From the NCBI GenBank assembly GCA_963758205.1, contig CAVWUM010000002.1, positions 124,001-188,000 on the forward strand: a stretch of 64,000 nucleotides of DNA. Reading direction: 5' to 3'. Below, in pieces: positions 16,960 through 26,597 of this stretch (positions within the stretch are counted from its first letter, which is position 1; every line of letters starts with the position of its first letter). The position numbers and the translations under genes are program-made. Source of the DNA: Owenweeksia sp963758205. Lineage in GTDB: Bacteria; Bacteroidota; Bacteroidia; Flavobacteriales; Schleiferiaceae. The notes under the pieces were generated by a model. It was not told the origin of the DNA, did not search any database, and saw only the letters and a list, made by a program, of their open reading frames with translations.

Positions 16960-19900
16960 CTAATTCTTCTGCAAAACATACGTTCGGTTAGAACTGCTTT
17001 TGTTTCTATCCACTCTGCTGATTCTCAGGTTATATTTTTCAGCCAGGCCGTAAAGCATCTGCTCATCCAAAAAAGTAAGGTCGTTATCTGCCCTGTTAAA
17101 CTTCAGCAATTTAGTGGAGAGCACCTCGGTAAACTCAGTAGTTTTGTGCCCATCCTGTCCTACAAACCCATCTCTTACCATTATTACACCCTGGGGTGCC
17201 AGTTTTTCAGCACATTGCTCCAGCAATTCCAGCTGACGAGCTTTTTCGAGGTAATGCAGTACATCCTTAATTATATAGCAATCTGCCGCCTTTGGCTGGT
17301 AAGATATTAAATCAGCTACCGCAAATGTAACATCCTCACTTTTGGCATAACACCGGGCAGCCACCGTAATTTTTTCCTCGTCATAATCCAGCCCGATAAC
17401 CTTTCTGGCCTGGCTGGTAAAGTGCAGCATATAACTTAAATAACCATAGCCGCAACCAATATCATACACAGTACCCTGCCGCGGGCAATGCTCATGGAAA
17501 GTTGCAAAATTGTTTTCGAGTCTTAGCTTAATGCGCACATACCACTCAAGTATGGGGCCTTTATAAATGTAGTTGGCCAATACGGAATCATGGTAGTACT
17601 CCGTTGTCTCCTCCTTTTTGCGTAACTCGCTAAACTCACTTTTTACATATTTGGAGATAGCCTTACTCCTTTCGCGGTAACCTTCCCTAAAACTTTTGTC
17701 GTCCGGTTTTATCCGCTCCATAATTTTTATGGTAAGATGGCCGCTTAGCAGGGTATAATCCGATTTGCGTATGGTATAATTAAAACCATGAAGCAATACC
17801 GGAATAATATCGAGCTGGTACTTTTCAGCCAGTAAAAAAGCTCCTTTGTGAAATCGCTTTATACTGCCATCCACACTACGGGTACCCTCCGGAAAAATAG
17901 CGATGGAATAACCCTGATCCAGTTTTTTTTCGATGGTGTAGAGGTTATCATCCAAATCATTATTAGCTGTGGGGAAGCCCGCATAGCGCACCGCCCAGCC
18001 AAATAATGGTGAATTCCACACCCATTTATTGGTGAGTATTACAATTCTTGGGTTGAGCATTAGGATGGCCAGTATATCCACAAACGACTGATGATTGGCA
18101 ATGATGATAGCTGGTTTCTTAAAATCCTCGTTGGAAAGGTTGATAACCTGCTTACGCACATTTACCATCAGATAAATTACCGAGCCGGCAAACTTGCTCA
18201 TTATAAAACTGAACATCTGCCTTTTTCTCTTTTTCGGGATGGGCAGCACATAAAAGATGGGGATGAGCAACGTAACCACTATACATCCGGCAGCAAAGTA
18301 GCCAAATGATATAATGGTGGTAATGATGATAAACAGCGTAAGCGGAGCCAGGCCCTTTTCTCTCCGCTTTTCCACTGTAAAGTGAAAGATAATAGGCTGC
18401 AGTGTAAGCGACACAAATGATATGCACAGCATACCGATTACCGAAAGCAATGCGATGGACTGCAATGCCGGATGTTTAGTGAAAAGCAAAACCCCTGTAC
18501 CAATAATAGTAGTAGTTGTGGAAAGTATAATAGAACTACGGTAGGAAGATAACTTATCCTTGCCGAGTTTGTACTTGCTCAGTAATCCATCTGAAACGAA
18601 AATGCAGAAGTCATCACCCAACCCAAAAATAAAGGTGGTGATAAGCACATTTATAAAGTTGAAGCGAATATCAAAAAGGCCGCAAATGCCCAGTATCCAA
18701 AACCAGCTTACTACCATCGGCAAAAAGGTCATCAGCGCCAGCTCGATCCGGCCATAGTTTATGAGCAGCGTTAAAAACACCAGGCTGGTGGTAATAAGCA
18801 ATATCAAGTTAAAGTTGTCCTTTACCACTTCCACCAGGCTATTGGCCATAAGGGTTTTATCCACCACCACGGCATCCGTTCCCTGCAAGGCTTGCTGTAC
18901 CTGCGCTACTCCCTCAGGGCTTGTATTCACAATATTGATCACCTCAGCGCCTTCCTCTGAAAACACTAAAAAGTTTTCAAAAACAGGGTTCTGAAGAAAT
19001 TCGTCAGGATAATTAATATCTGGATTTACCTCACTATTAAGCAGATCATAAAACCGGGAAAAGCTCTCCTGCTTCATGCCTACCGCCACACTTTGCTCTT
19101 GAAACCTGCCTACGAGTTCAGAGGAAGTCCCTTCGGCAATTCTATTGTTCCAGCTTTGGCTACGGTCTGTTATTTCTTTAGTGGTTGGGAATATATGGTT
19201 TAATGAAACCACGGAATTGGCCACCCCATTGCTTTGTAGCGAATCGAGCCTGGTGGTAACCTCTTTATTGGCATCAATCACCGCTTGAAAATCCTGCCCC
19301 TTCGAAATCACAAATACTGATTTCTCCTTGGTTTCTGAATTGGTAATAATAGCCTCCGCCTCCTGCAGCTCTTTGGGGAAATAGTTGATTTTATTCAGGT
19401 CATCCTCAAAGGAAACATCGCCAACAAAAAAGCCCAAAAACACCGTGATTAGCACTATAGCAACGAAAACCGGGGTGCGCCACCTTAATTTATTCTTAAA
19501 CAATCTATCCACCCAGTGGTCACCGGCATTGAGCTTATGTAGCACCTTTAATCCACTGAGTATATGAGGCTGCACCAGCAACACAAAAAACAGGGTACCA
19601 ATCAGGCTGAATGAGGCGAGCAGTCCGAAATCAGTAAGAATCTGTGAATCCAGAAACAACAGGCTCAGAAAAGCCAGTATGGTAGTAAAGCAACTCAATA
19701 TCAGCGACCCTCCAATATCATCAAGTGCTTCGGCTATGGAGTTGGAGTGCTTAAGGTGGGTAAACAGGTGGAAGCAATAATCAAGTGCAATGCCCAGCAC
19801 TATACTCCCCGCAGCCAGTGTAAGTATGGAAATTTCACCGCGCAATAGATAAATGCTACCCACGGCTACCGTCATCCCGAAAAGGGGTGGCAGCAAAAAC

Positions 19901-20775
19901 AAAATGGGCACCAGCACTTTACGGTAATACCACAGTAAAAGAGCGAGTATCAACACTATAGCCAGTATGGCGGTAAGCCGGGTATCCTTACGGATTTGCT
20001 CCCCGTTTTTAGCAGCCACCACCGGCCCTCCAAACAGGTAGGTTTCAATATCGCCTCCATCAGAAATACCTTCTTTGGCTGCATTCAGTTCATCCACCAG
20101 CAATCCATTATTTTTTGATTCCGAAGGCGGAAAAGATGGATTTACAAAAACGAGGATAAAGCGCCCATCTTCAGTAAAGAGATGGTTGTTTTTAAGGATA
20201 AAATCCCCTCCCTCCTGCAGGCCCGACAAATTTTGCAGTACCCTGGGATAAAGCCCTAACGGATCTTTAAGGAGGTAACTTTTAAGCGCATAGCTCTCTG
20301 GCGATACCAGTTTGGCCAATGTGCTGTTTACGGCTGATTTTATCTCAGTTGAATCCAGCTCATCTATGAGCGAATCCTGAAGATCAGTAGCTAAAAAGTA
20401 AGGGAGGTTGTCGTAAAAAAAATCAAAGGAAGCTGTGGAGGATTCTACCCCAAATCGGAATTGAATAGTATCAATAAGGTTGTAGGCCGAGGAATCAATA
20501 CCATCCACAAAGTTTTGAGCGGATGTGATAAGCTGATCCGTTTCAAGGGTTGTATCAGCAGAGCCGATGGCTACCACAATTTTACTGGCGATGGGCGAGC
20601 GCTTAAAAAACTCCTGGTACTGCTGCAGCGAACCACCCTGCGGAAGGGTTTTAGAAATATCCTCCTGTATATTTATCTGAAAGGCAAAGTAGCCGAACAC
20701 CACCCATAACGCCAGCACAAATGCCAGCCAGGCCTTTCTTTGTTTTTCAAGAAAGTGATAAATGGTGCTGATCAT
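16960..20775 (-). CDS. Trifunctional fusion: RND/MMPL-family exporter - lysophosphatidic-type acyltransferase - SAM methyltransferase
   Basis: A 1271-residue protein. Residues 1-800 form an MMPL/RND transporter: one N-terminal helix, a large periplasmic loop, five helices around 265-420, a repeat of that unit to about 800, then a further helix pair to about 850. Residues about 865-1060 are a 1-acylglycerol-3-phosphate acyltransferase fold with NHQSFVD near 891 and FPEGTRS near 961. Residues about 1095-1260 are a class I methyltransferase with VYDIGCGYGYLSY near 1105. In aryl polyene/flexirubin systems these activities are encoded nearby; here one chain could acylate, methylate and move the pigment lipid. 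It is divergent from the ammonia-lyase operon. Confidence 0.9.
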   Translation of the reverse strand: MISTIYHFLEKQRKAWLAFVLALWVVFGYFAFQINIQEDISKTLPQGGSLQQYQEFFKRSPIASKIVVAIGSADTTLETDQLITSAQNFVDGIDSSAYNLIDTIQFRFGVESSTASFDFFYDNLPYFLATDLQDSLIDELDSTEIKSAVNSTLAKLVSPESYALKSYLLKDPLGLYPRVLQNLSGLQEGGDFILKNNHLFTEDGRFILVFVNPSFPPSESKNNGLLVDELNAAKEGISDGGDIETYLFGGPVVAAKNGEQIRKDTRLTAILAIVLILALLLWYYRKVLVPILFLLPPLFGMTVAVGSIYLLRGEISILTLAAGSIVLGIALDYCFHLFTHLKHSNSIAEALDDIGGSLILSCFTTILAFLSLLFLDSQILTDFGLLASFSLIGTLFFVLLVQPHILSGLKVLHKLNAGDHWVDRLFKNKLRWRTPVFVAIVLITVFLGFFVGDVSFEDDLNKINYFPKELQEAEAIITNSETKEKSVFVISKGQDFQAVIDANKEVTTRLDSLQSNGVANSVVSLNHIFPTTKEITDRSQSWNNRIAEGTSSELVGRFQEQSVAVGMKQESFSRFYDLLNSEVNPDINYPDEFLQNPVFENFLVFSEEGAEVINIVNTSPEGVAQVQQALQGTDAVVVDKTLMANSLVEVVKDNFNLILLITTSLVFLTLLINYGRIELALMTFLPMVVSWFWILGICGLFDIRFNFINVLITTFIFGLGDDFCIFVSDGLLSKYKLGKDKLSSYRSSIILSTTTTIIGTGVLLFTKHPALQSIALLSVIGMLCISFVSLTLQPIIFHFTVEKRREKGLAPLTLFIIITTIISFGYFAAGCIVVTLLIPIFYVLPIPKKRKRQMFSFIMSKFAGSVIYLMVNVRKQVINLSNEDFKKPAIIIANHQSFVDILAILMLNPRIVILTNKWVWNSPLFGWAVRYAGFPTANNDLDDNLYTIEKKLDQGYSIAIFPEGTRSVDGSIKRFHKGAFLLAEKYQLDIIPVLLHGFNYTIRKSDYTLLSGHLTIKIMERIKPDDKSFREGYRERSKAISKYVKSEFSELRKKEETTEYYHDSVLANYIYKGPILEWYVRIKLRLENNFATFHEHCPRQGTVYDIGCGYGYLSYMLHFTSQARKVIGLDYDEEKITVAARCYAKSEDVTFAVADLISYQPKAADCYIIKDVLHYLEKARQLELLEQCAEKLAPQGVIMVRDGFVGQDGHKTTEFTEVLSTKLLKFNRADNDLTFLDEQMLYGLAEKYNLRISRVDRNKSSSNRTYVLQKN

Positions 20776-21089
20776 GCTTTACAGCCAGGCCGGCTTGAAG
20801 TTGTTTTCTGATTAATAAGGTGGGCAAAATTAGAAGATACTTTGTGCTATTCATATTTCAGCCAAAAATATCCCTATTTACCTGTATCCCCTCAGGATAT
20901 AACTACCTTCAATAAAGCATTGAAAAACTCTTAAGCCTGTGAATCAAGGCTTGAGCGCAGTTTTAAAAAAAACATATGCGTCTATTGTTTTATTCAATGG
21001 CTAAAGGCCTTATTTTACCACCTGATTTTTTAAAATACCATAAGTTTGCTGGCTGAACAAACAGCCCTCCAATTGTAACAACTAAGTAC
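20776..21089. promoter_or_regulatory. Divergent control region of the pigment cluster
   Basis: This 314-bp gap separates the two pigment operons. Leftward, TAATTTTG (20825-20832, minus strand) is a -7-like element. Rightward, TAAGTTTG (21041-21048) lies 41 bases before the ammonia-lyase ATG. Two inverted repeats lie between them: TTCAAT-N5-ATTGAA (20908-20924) and CTTAAGCCT / AGGCTTGAG (20930-20938 / 20947-20955, one G-T pair). The first resembles a regulator site, the second a hairpin. No gene is seen. Confidence 0.5.
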
Positions 21090-22613
21090 ATGCAGTTAAA
21101 GGATTTTGAGAAGTATTATGAAGATGGAAGCTCGTTTAAAGTAAGTTCAGCTGTGCTGGATTTGATAGACACTTCGCATGACTTTTTAAAGAAATTTTCA
21201 AGGGATAAAATAATCTACGGCATTAATACCGGCTTTGGCCCCATGGCCCAGTATAAAATTGATGCTAACGACCAGGTTCAGCTTCAATACAACCTTGTAA
21301 GGAGCCATGCGAGCGGCCAGGGCAATCCTTTGTCTGAGCAGGACACCAGAGCTGTAATGCTTTGCAGAATAAATACCCTTAGCCTGGGTCATTCAGGCGT
21401 AAGTCGCGGGGTTTTTACCCAACTGGAGGCTTACATTCAAAACAATATTTGTCCCTTAATACCTGAGCACGGCAGTGTAGGTGCCAGTGGAGACCTTGTG
21501 CAATTGGCACACCTGGCCCTTGGCCTTATTGGTGAGGGCAAGTGTTTTTACAAAGGCGAAACCCGTGAGGTAAAAGATGTATTGAACGAACTGGATTTAA
21601 AGCCTCTTGACCTTCAACTCAGAGATGGGCTGGCACTTATTAATGGTACATCCTGCATGACAGGTATTGGTATGCTAAATATTATGCACGCCCAAAACCT
21701 GCTGAACTGGAGTACTGCTGTGGGTGCCATTATTAATGAATTGGTAGAGGCGTATGACGACTCCTTTTCAGAAGAGCTGAATCGTGTAAAAAAACATAAA
21801 GGACAAAATAAGGTAGCAGCAGCTATGCGCACCTGCCTTGCGGATAGCAAAAGAATCCGCAAGCGCGAAGAACATCTTTTTGAAAGCAGCAAGCACCAGG
21901 ATGTAATTCCTATTAAGGAAAAGGTGCAGGAGTATTATTCCTTCCGCTGTATACCACAGGTGCTTGGCCCTATTTGGGATGAAATAGAAAATGCCCGTAA
22001 AATACTGGAAGAAGAAATCAGTTCGGCCAATGACAATCCCATTATTGATCTTGAAAAACAAAGCGTTTACCATGGTGGTAACTTTCATGGCGATTATGTA
22101 GCGTATGAAATGGATAAGCTAAAAATCGGCATAGCCAAAATGAGTATGCTTTGTGAGCGCCAGTTGAACTACCTGCTAAATGATAAACTCAATGATCGCT
22201 TTCCACCATTTTTAAACCTGGGTAAGCTGGGCTTTAACTTTGGCGTGCAGGGCATACAATTTACGGCCACCTCAACCACTGCCGAAAATCAAACCCTCTC
22301 CTTCCCGATGTCCATTCATTCAATTTCCAACAATAATGATAATCAGGACATTGTAAGTATGGGTACCAATGCCGCCAATATGTGCCGCAGGGTAATTGAA
22401 AATACTTACCAGGTATTGGCTATTGAGAGCCTTGCTATTGCACAGGCTATAGATTATATCGATACAGAAGCAACGCTTAGCGATAATACGCGGAAATTTC
22501 ATAAAATGGTTCGCAAGTTTGTAAGGCCATTAAAGGATGACCGTTTTATGGCTGAAGAAATTACTGCACTCACCAACCATCTTAAGCAGCAAAAGGCTTA
22601 CGTAGCTGTTTAA
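21090..22613 (+). CDS. Aromatic amino acid ammonia-lyase (HAL/TAL family; probable tyrosine ammonia-lyase of the pigment pathway)
   Basis: MIO-dependent lyase of 507 residues. The Ala-Ser-Gly triad that forms the MIO cofactor is at 132-134 (GSVGASGDL); the catalytic Tyr loop is IIYGINTGFGP and the C-terminal domain is complete. The substrate-selectivity pair is Ser72-His73 (RSHAS), which is found in HAL and in flavobacterial TAL alike, so sequence alone does not decide. Context does: flexirubin and aryl polyene clusters use a tyrosine ammonia-lyase to make 4-coumarate as the aryl starter, and no hut genes are present. First gene of the long rightward operon. Confidence 0.88.
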   Translation: MQLKDFEKYYEDGSSFKVSSAVLDLIDTSHDFLKKFSRDKIIYGINTGFGPMAQYKIDANDQVQLQYNLVRSHASGQGNPLSEQDTRAVMLCRINTLSLGHSGVSRGVFTQLEAYIQNNICPLIPEHGSVGASGDLVQLAHLALGLIGEGKCFYKGETREVKDVLNELDLKPLDLQLRDGLALINGTSCMTGIGMLNIMHAQNLLNWSTAVGAIINELVEAYDDSFSEELNRVKKHKGQNKVAAAMRTCLADSKRIRKREEHLFESSKHQDVIPIKEKVQEYYSFRCIPQVLGPIWDEIENARKILEEEISSANDNPIIDLEKQSVYHGGNFHGDYVAYEMDKLKIGIAKMSMLCERQLNYLLNDKLNDRFPPFLNLGKLGFNFGVQGIQFTATSTTAENQTLSFPMSIHSISNNNDNQDIVSMGTNAANMCRRVIENTYQVLAIESLAIAQAIDYIDTEATLSDNTRKFHKMVRKFVRPLKDDRFMAEEITALTNHLKQQKAYVAV

Positions 22614-22628
22614 GTAAATAAATTTTAC

Positions 22629-23366
22629 ATGAAGAAGAAATATGCCCTGGTAACCGGAGGTTCTCGTGGTATCGGTAAAGAAATTTGCAAAAAGCTGGCT
22701 GAAGATCACGGCTATCATATCCTTATAAATTACACTTCGAATGATGAGGCGGCCAACCAAACCCTCTCAGAAATACAGGAAGCGGGAGGTGAAGGTTCTC
22801 TACTTAAATTTAATGTTGCCGATAATGCAGCAGTAAATGAGGCGCTGGATAACTGGCATACCCAAAACCCTGATGGACTTATAGAAGTACTGGTAAACAA
22901 TGCCGGCATTACTGCCGATGGCATGTTTATGTGGATGGAGGAAAACCAGTGGAAAAATGTGCTGGACATCAGCTTAAATGGATTTTACAACCTCAGCAAA
23001 GCCCTTATCCAAAAAATGCTTCGCAACCGCTATGGGCGCATTGTTAATATTGTGTCTATCTCAGGCCAAAAGGGTAACCCCGGCCAGGTAAATTATTCGG
23101 CTGCCAAAGCAGGTGTAATTGGTGCTACCAAGGCCCTGGCACAAGAGGTGGCCAAAAGAAACGTTACCGTAAATGCTGTTGCTCCGGGCTTTATCCGTAC
23201 CGATATGACCAAGGAACTACCTGAGGATGAGCTTAAAAAAATGATACCGCTGAACCGCTTTGGCGAACCCGAAGAAGTAGCTGATCTGGTAAGTTTTTTA
23301 GCTTCCAAAAAAGCAGGTTATATTACCGGAGAAATTATTAACCTAAACGGAGGCATTTATTCATAA
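22629..23366 (+). CDS. 3-oxoacyl-ACP reductase (FabG-like SDR) of the pigment pathway
   Basis: Short-chain dehydrogenase of 245 residues that would reduce 3-ketoacyl-ACP during polyene extension. It has the NADPH motif VTGGSRGIGKEI (TGxxxGIG), NNAG, the catalytic Ser with YSAAK (YxxxK), and the FabG-like C-terminus FLASKKAGYITGEIINLNGGIYS. It lies 15 bases after the ammonia-lyase and 1 base before the first ketosynthase. This makes it a dedicated paralogue rather than the housekeeping fabG. Confidence 0.9.
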   Translation: MKKKYALVTGGSRGIGKEICKKLAEDHGYHILINYTSNDEAANQTLSEIQEAGGEGSLLKFNVADNAAVNEALDNWHTQNPDGLIEVLVNNAGITADGMFMWMEENQWKNVLDISLNGFYNLSKALIQKMLRNRYGRIVNIVSISGQKGNPGQVNYSAAKAGVIGATKALAQEVAKRNVTVNAVAPGFIRTDMTKELPEDELKKMIPLNRFGEPEEVADLVSFLASKKAGYITGEIINLNGGIYS

Positions 23367-23367
23367 T

Positions 23368-24592
23368 ATGAGAAGGGTAGTAATAACTGGCATTGGCATA
23401 CACTCCTGCCTTGGTGAAAACACCGAGGAAGTAAAAAACTCCCTTTACCATGGTAAATCGGGGATTGTTTTTGACCAGGAGCGTGCCGACTTTGGTTTCC
23501 GCTCTCCCCTTACGGGAAAAGTATCTATGCCCGACCTTAAAGGCTCCCTCGGACGCAGGGAGCGCGTTGGCCTCTCAGAAGAAGCCATTTATGCCTACGT
23601 GGCTACTAAGCAGGCCTTGGATCAGGCCAAAATAGACATGGATTATCTGGAGAAAAATGAAGTGGGTATTCTGTATGGCAATGACAGTTCGGCCAAAGCG
23701 GTAATGGAAGCCATTGATCTTATTCGTGAAAAGAAGGATACTACCTTGCTGGGTTCAGGCTCTATCTTTCCAGAGTATGAATTGTACGGTTACCATGAAT
23801 CTCTCTACCATTTTTAAACTGAGAGGAATAAACTTTACCGTTAGTGCGGCCTGCGCCAGTGGTTCCCACTCTATTGGTATGGCCTTTAATATGATACGCT
23901 CCGGCCTCCAGGATCAGATTATCTGTGGAGGCGCACAGGAAGTAAACCTATATGCCTTTGGTAGCTTTGATGGATTGGGAGCTTTTTCCGTAAGGTTGGA
24001 CTCCCCTACTGAGGCCTCAAGGCCGTTTGATCGCGACAGGGATGGACTGATACCCAGCGGTGGCGCGGCTACAGTGATACTCGAAACATTGGAATCAGCG
24101 CAAAAGCGCAGTGCACCAATATTGGGAGAGGTTTTAGGTTATGGTTTTTCATCTAATGGTGAGCATATTTCCAATCCTAATCTTGACGGGCAGGTGCGCG
24201 CTTTAAATATGGCACTTAAGCAAGCCGAATTAAAAAGCTCGGCTATTGAGTATGTAAATGCTCATGCTACTTCAACAGCTATTGGCGATAAATTTGAGGC
24301 CCAGGCCTTACATCAGGTTTTTGGTGAAACTAGGCCCTATGTAAGCTCTACTAAAAGTATGACAGGCCATGAATGCTGGATGGCAGGTGCGAGTGAGGTA
24401 GTTTACTCATTATTAATGATGCATAATGATTTTATCGCACCAAATATTAATTTTGCAAATCCTGATGAAGACTCGGCAAAGTTGAATATTGCGGATAAGA
24501 CTATTGAAAAGGGTTTTGATTGTTTTTTATCAAACTCTTTTGGTTTTGGAGGCACTAACTCATCTTTGATCATCAAAAAATTTAAAAACTAG
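23368..24592 (+). pseudogene. Beta-ketoacyl-ACP synthase (KAS I/II type) with a single-base frameshift
   Basis: Two frames encode one ketosynthase of about 407 residues. The first frame runs from ATG 23368 and leaves the family pattern after GSGSIF. The second resumes in the +1 frame with QSMNCTVTMNLSTIFKL. Removing one C of the CC at 23770-23771 joins them exactly. The catalytic triad is intact: Cys in VSAACASGSHS, His in NAHATSTAIGD and His in SMTGHECWMAGA, ending NSFGFGGTNSSLII. As written the product is truncated at 149 residues, without the active site. The perfect reading elsewhere suggests a sequence error or a very recent mutation. It lies between FabG-like and ACP genes. Confidence 0.85.
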
Positions 24593-24598
24593 AACTAC

Positions 24599-24856
24599 AT
24601 GGAAAAGACGATGGAAAAGGAAGAAATCATTGAAACTATCAAAGGATTTCTTGTTGAGGAGTTTGAAGTAGATGAGAACCTTATTGAGCCGGAAGCCAAC
24701 CTTAAAGAAACATTGGATCTTGACAGCCTTGATTATGTGGATCTTGTGGTGATTATTGAAAGCCACTTTGGATTTAAGGTTACTGGCGAGGATTTTACTG
24801 AAATCCACACCTTCCAGGACTTTTACAATTTTGTAAACCAAAGGCTAAATGGCTGA
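24599..24856 (+). CDS. Acyl carrier protein (pigment cluster, first copy)
   Basis: An 85-residue acidic carrier protein. The phosphopantetheine attachment Ser is in LDLDSLDYVDLVV, followed by the usual helix-3 region GFKVTGEDF and a C-terminal helix. An N-terminal MEKTMEKEEIIETIKGF contains a second possible Met start five residues in. It starts 6 bases after the ketosynthase stop and overlaps the next gene by 8 bases, so it is coupled to the LpxL-like acyltransferase. Confidence 0.9.
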   Translation: MEKTMEKEEIIETIKGFLVEEFEVDENLIEPEANLKETLDLDSLDYVDLVVIIESHFGFKVTGEDFTEIHTFQDFYNFVNQRLNG

Positions 24857-25742
24857 ATGGGAAGGAAAAAGTAAAGGCACTCCTCTCGGTTACAAAATTT
24901 TCATTTTCCTGATAAAAAATGTTGGCCTCTCGGCCGCTTACCTTCTTCTATACCCCGTTGTGGGCTGGTATTTTTTCTTTGCATCAAAACCTAATAAATC
25001 TATTAGTCAGTATTTTAGGATACTCAAAAATCATTTTTCATCTTCCAATCTCAAAACATCGCGCTTTAAAACCTTTTACAACATGGGGCAGGTGTTAATA
25101 GATAAAACAGCTATAATGTCAGGCGCTGTTCAAAACTTTGAAGTGGAGCACGAAGGCGGAAAATATCTTAAGGATATGGCTACCACCGGAAGCGGTGGCT
25201 TTTTAATAAGTGCCCATGCAGGTAATTGGGAAATTGCCGGCCACCTGATGAAGGATCTTCCTGTAACAGTAAATATTGTGTTGCTTGATGGTGAAGATGA
25301 GCAGATAAAGAAGGTGATGAACAAGGCCACCGGCAAAAGGCATTTCAATATCATTGCTATGAAGGATGATATGTCTCACGTTTTTAAGATTCACCAGGCC
25401 GCCAAAAACAAAGAACTTATTTGCATCCATGGCGATCGTTATATGCCGGGCAGCAAAACCCTTACGGGCAAATTTTTAGGTGAGGATGCGCTTTTCCCCA
25501 TGGGGCCATTTGCCATGGCAGCCAAAATGAACCTGCCCGTTAGTTTTGTATTTGGTATGAAAAAGAAAAAATCTGATTACCACTTTTACTGCACCGAACC
25601 TATGGTGGGCGAAAAAGACCAAAACACTATTTTTAAAGCCTACCTTCAGATGCTCGAAAAAATAGTTTATCAATATCCCAACCAGTGGTATAACTTTTAC
25701 CCTTTTTGGAAAAAAGAAGGTGCTAAATCCGCAAAAGCTTAA
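24849..25742 (+). CDS. LpxL/HtrB-like lipid A biosynthesis acyltransferase family protein
   Basis: A 297-residue membrane-anchored acyltransferase with a hydrophobic N-terminal anchor (about 18-45) and the catalytic H(x4)E motif in SAHAGNWEIAGH, followed by ICIHGDRYMPGSKTLTG. The family acylates lipid A precursors using acyl-ACP. Inside an aryl polyene cluster it more likely transfers the finished ACP-bound polyene, or a fatty acid, to a membrane lipid. It overlaps the preceding ACP gene, which fits an acyl-ACP donor. A housekeeping lauroyltransferase role cannot be excluded. Confidence 0.85.
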   Translation: MAEWEGKSKGTPLGYKIFIFLIKNVGLSAAYLLLYPVVGWYFFFASKPNKSISQYFRILKNHFSSSNLKTSRFKTFYNMGQVLIDKTAIMSGAVQNFEVEHEGGKYLKDMATTGSGGFLISAHAGNWEIAGHLMKDLPVTVNIVLLDGEDEQIKKVMNKATGKRHFNIIAMKDDMSHVFKIHQAAKNKELICIHGDRYMPGSKTLTGKFLGEDALFPMGPFAMAAKMNLPVSFVFGMKKKKSDYHFYCTEPMVGEKDQNTIFKAYLQMLEKIVYQYPNQWYNFYPFWKKEGAKSAKA

Positions 25743-25747
25743 ACCCC

Positions 25748-26176
25748 ATGGCCCTGATCTCACAAAAAGATATCGTCAATTATATTCCCCAAAAGCCGCC
25801 CATAGTAATGGTGAGCGAGCTTTTATCCAACAGCGAAACACAAACGGTTTCTGCCTTACAGCTCACCGCTGAAAATATGTTTTGTGCAAATGGAGTATTT
25901 ACTGAGCCCGGCCTCATTGAAAATATTGCACAAACTGCCGCCCTTAGAATGGGCTATGCCGCCAGCCTAATGAGTGGTGATGCGAAGCCCCCGGTTGGTT
26001 TTATCGGGGCGGTATCCAAACTAAAAATACACAGCCTTCCGGCAGATAATGCCCAACTAACCACCACCGTGGATGTATTGAACGATATATTCGGGATTAC
26101 CTTAATAAAGGGCACATCGATGGTAAATGGTGATGTGATGGCAGAATGTGAAATGAAAATTGTGATTCAGGCTTAA
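25748..26176 (+). CDS. Hotdog-fold 3-hydroxyacyl-ACP dehydratase-like protein (pigment cluster)
   Basis: A 142-residue single-hotdog protein related to FabZ/FabA and ApeP-type dehydratases of aryl polyene clusters. The opening IPQKPPIVMVSEL matches the family's IPxRPPFxMVD segment. The central helix region FTEPGLIENIAQTAALRMGY carries the acidic residue expected of the active site (Glu in LIENIAQ). It would dehydrate 3-hydroxyacyl-ACP to the enoyl thioester that makes up the conjugated polyene. Gaps of 5 and 1 bases to its neighbours indicate one operon. Confidence 0.8.
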   Translation: MALISQKDIVNYIPQKPPIVMVSELLSNSETQTVSALQLTAENMFCANGVFTEPGLIENIAQTAALRMGYAASLMSGDAKPPVGFIGAVSKLKIHSLPADNAQLTTTVDVLNDIFGITLIKGTSMVNGDVMAECEMKIVIQA

Positions 26177-26177
26177 G

Positions 26178-26597
26178 ATGGGAAAACTGGTAAGTGAAAC
26201 AACATTTAAAGTAAGGTTTAGTGAAGTAGATTCCATGCGAATAGTGTGGCATGGCAACTACCTCAAATATTTTGAAGATGGCCGCGAGGCCTTCGGTTCA
26301 GAGCATGGGCTTGACTACCTGAAGATTTACGAAAACGGGCACCTTACGCCCATTGTACATTCGGAGTTGGATTTTAAAAGTCCGCTTAGGTACGGAGACG
26401 TGGGCGTAATTGAAACCAGCCTGGAGAATACCCCAGCTGCCAAAATAATCCACAACTACAGGATTATTAATGCCGATACCCGAAAGGTGTTGGTAACCGG
26501 AAAAACAATACAGGTTTTTACTGATGTTGATGGCATATTGCAACTCAACACGCCTGCCTTTTTTGAAGATTGGAAAAAATCCAAAGGCTTAATGTAA
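26178..26597 (+). CDS. Acyl-CoA/ACP thioesterase, 4-hydroxybenzoyl-CoA thioesterase-like
   Basis: A 139-residue hotdog thioesterase. The family signature is VRFSEVDSMRIVWHGNYLKYFEDGRE, split here as FSEVDSMRIVWHGNY with the catalytic Asp of 'xxDxxGxVxHxxY', followed by YFEDGRE. It is equivalent to the thioesterase that hydrolyses intermediates in aryl polyene and flexirubin clusters, so it may release or edit ACP-bound chains. It starts 1 base after the dehydratase and ends directly at the next ATG. Confidence 0.85.
   Translation: MGKLVSETTFKVRFSEVDSMRIVWHGNYLKYFEDGREAFGSEHGLDYLKIYENGHLTPIVHSELDFKSPLRYGDVGVIETSLENTPAAKIIHNYRIINADTRKVLVTGKTIQVFTDVDGILQLNTPAFFEDWKKSKGLM

Noticed and set aside
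21768..22088. Minus-strand frame opposite the ammonia-lyase with membrane-like segments
   Set aside because: A shadow of the intact HAL/TAL family gene.
21090..22613. Histidine ammonia-lyase (hutH) of histidine breakdown
   Set aside because: The Ser-His pair is compatible, but no hutU, hutI or hutG is nearby and the gene leads the pigment operon; a tyrosine lyase role is favoured.
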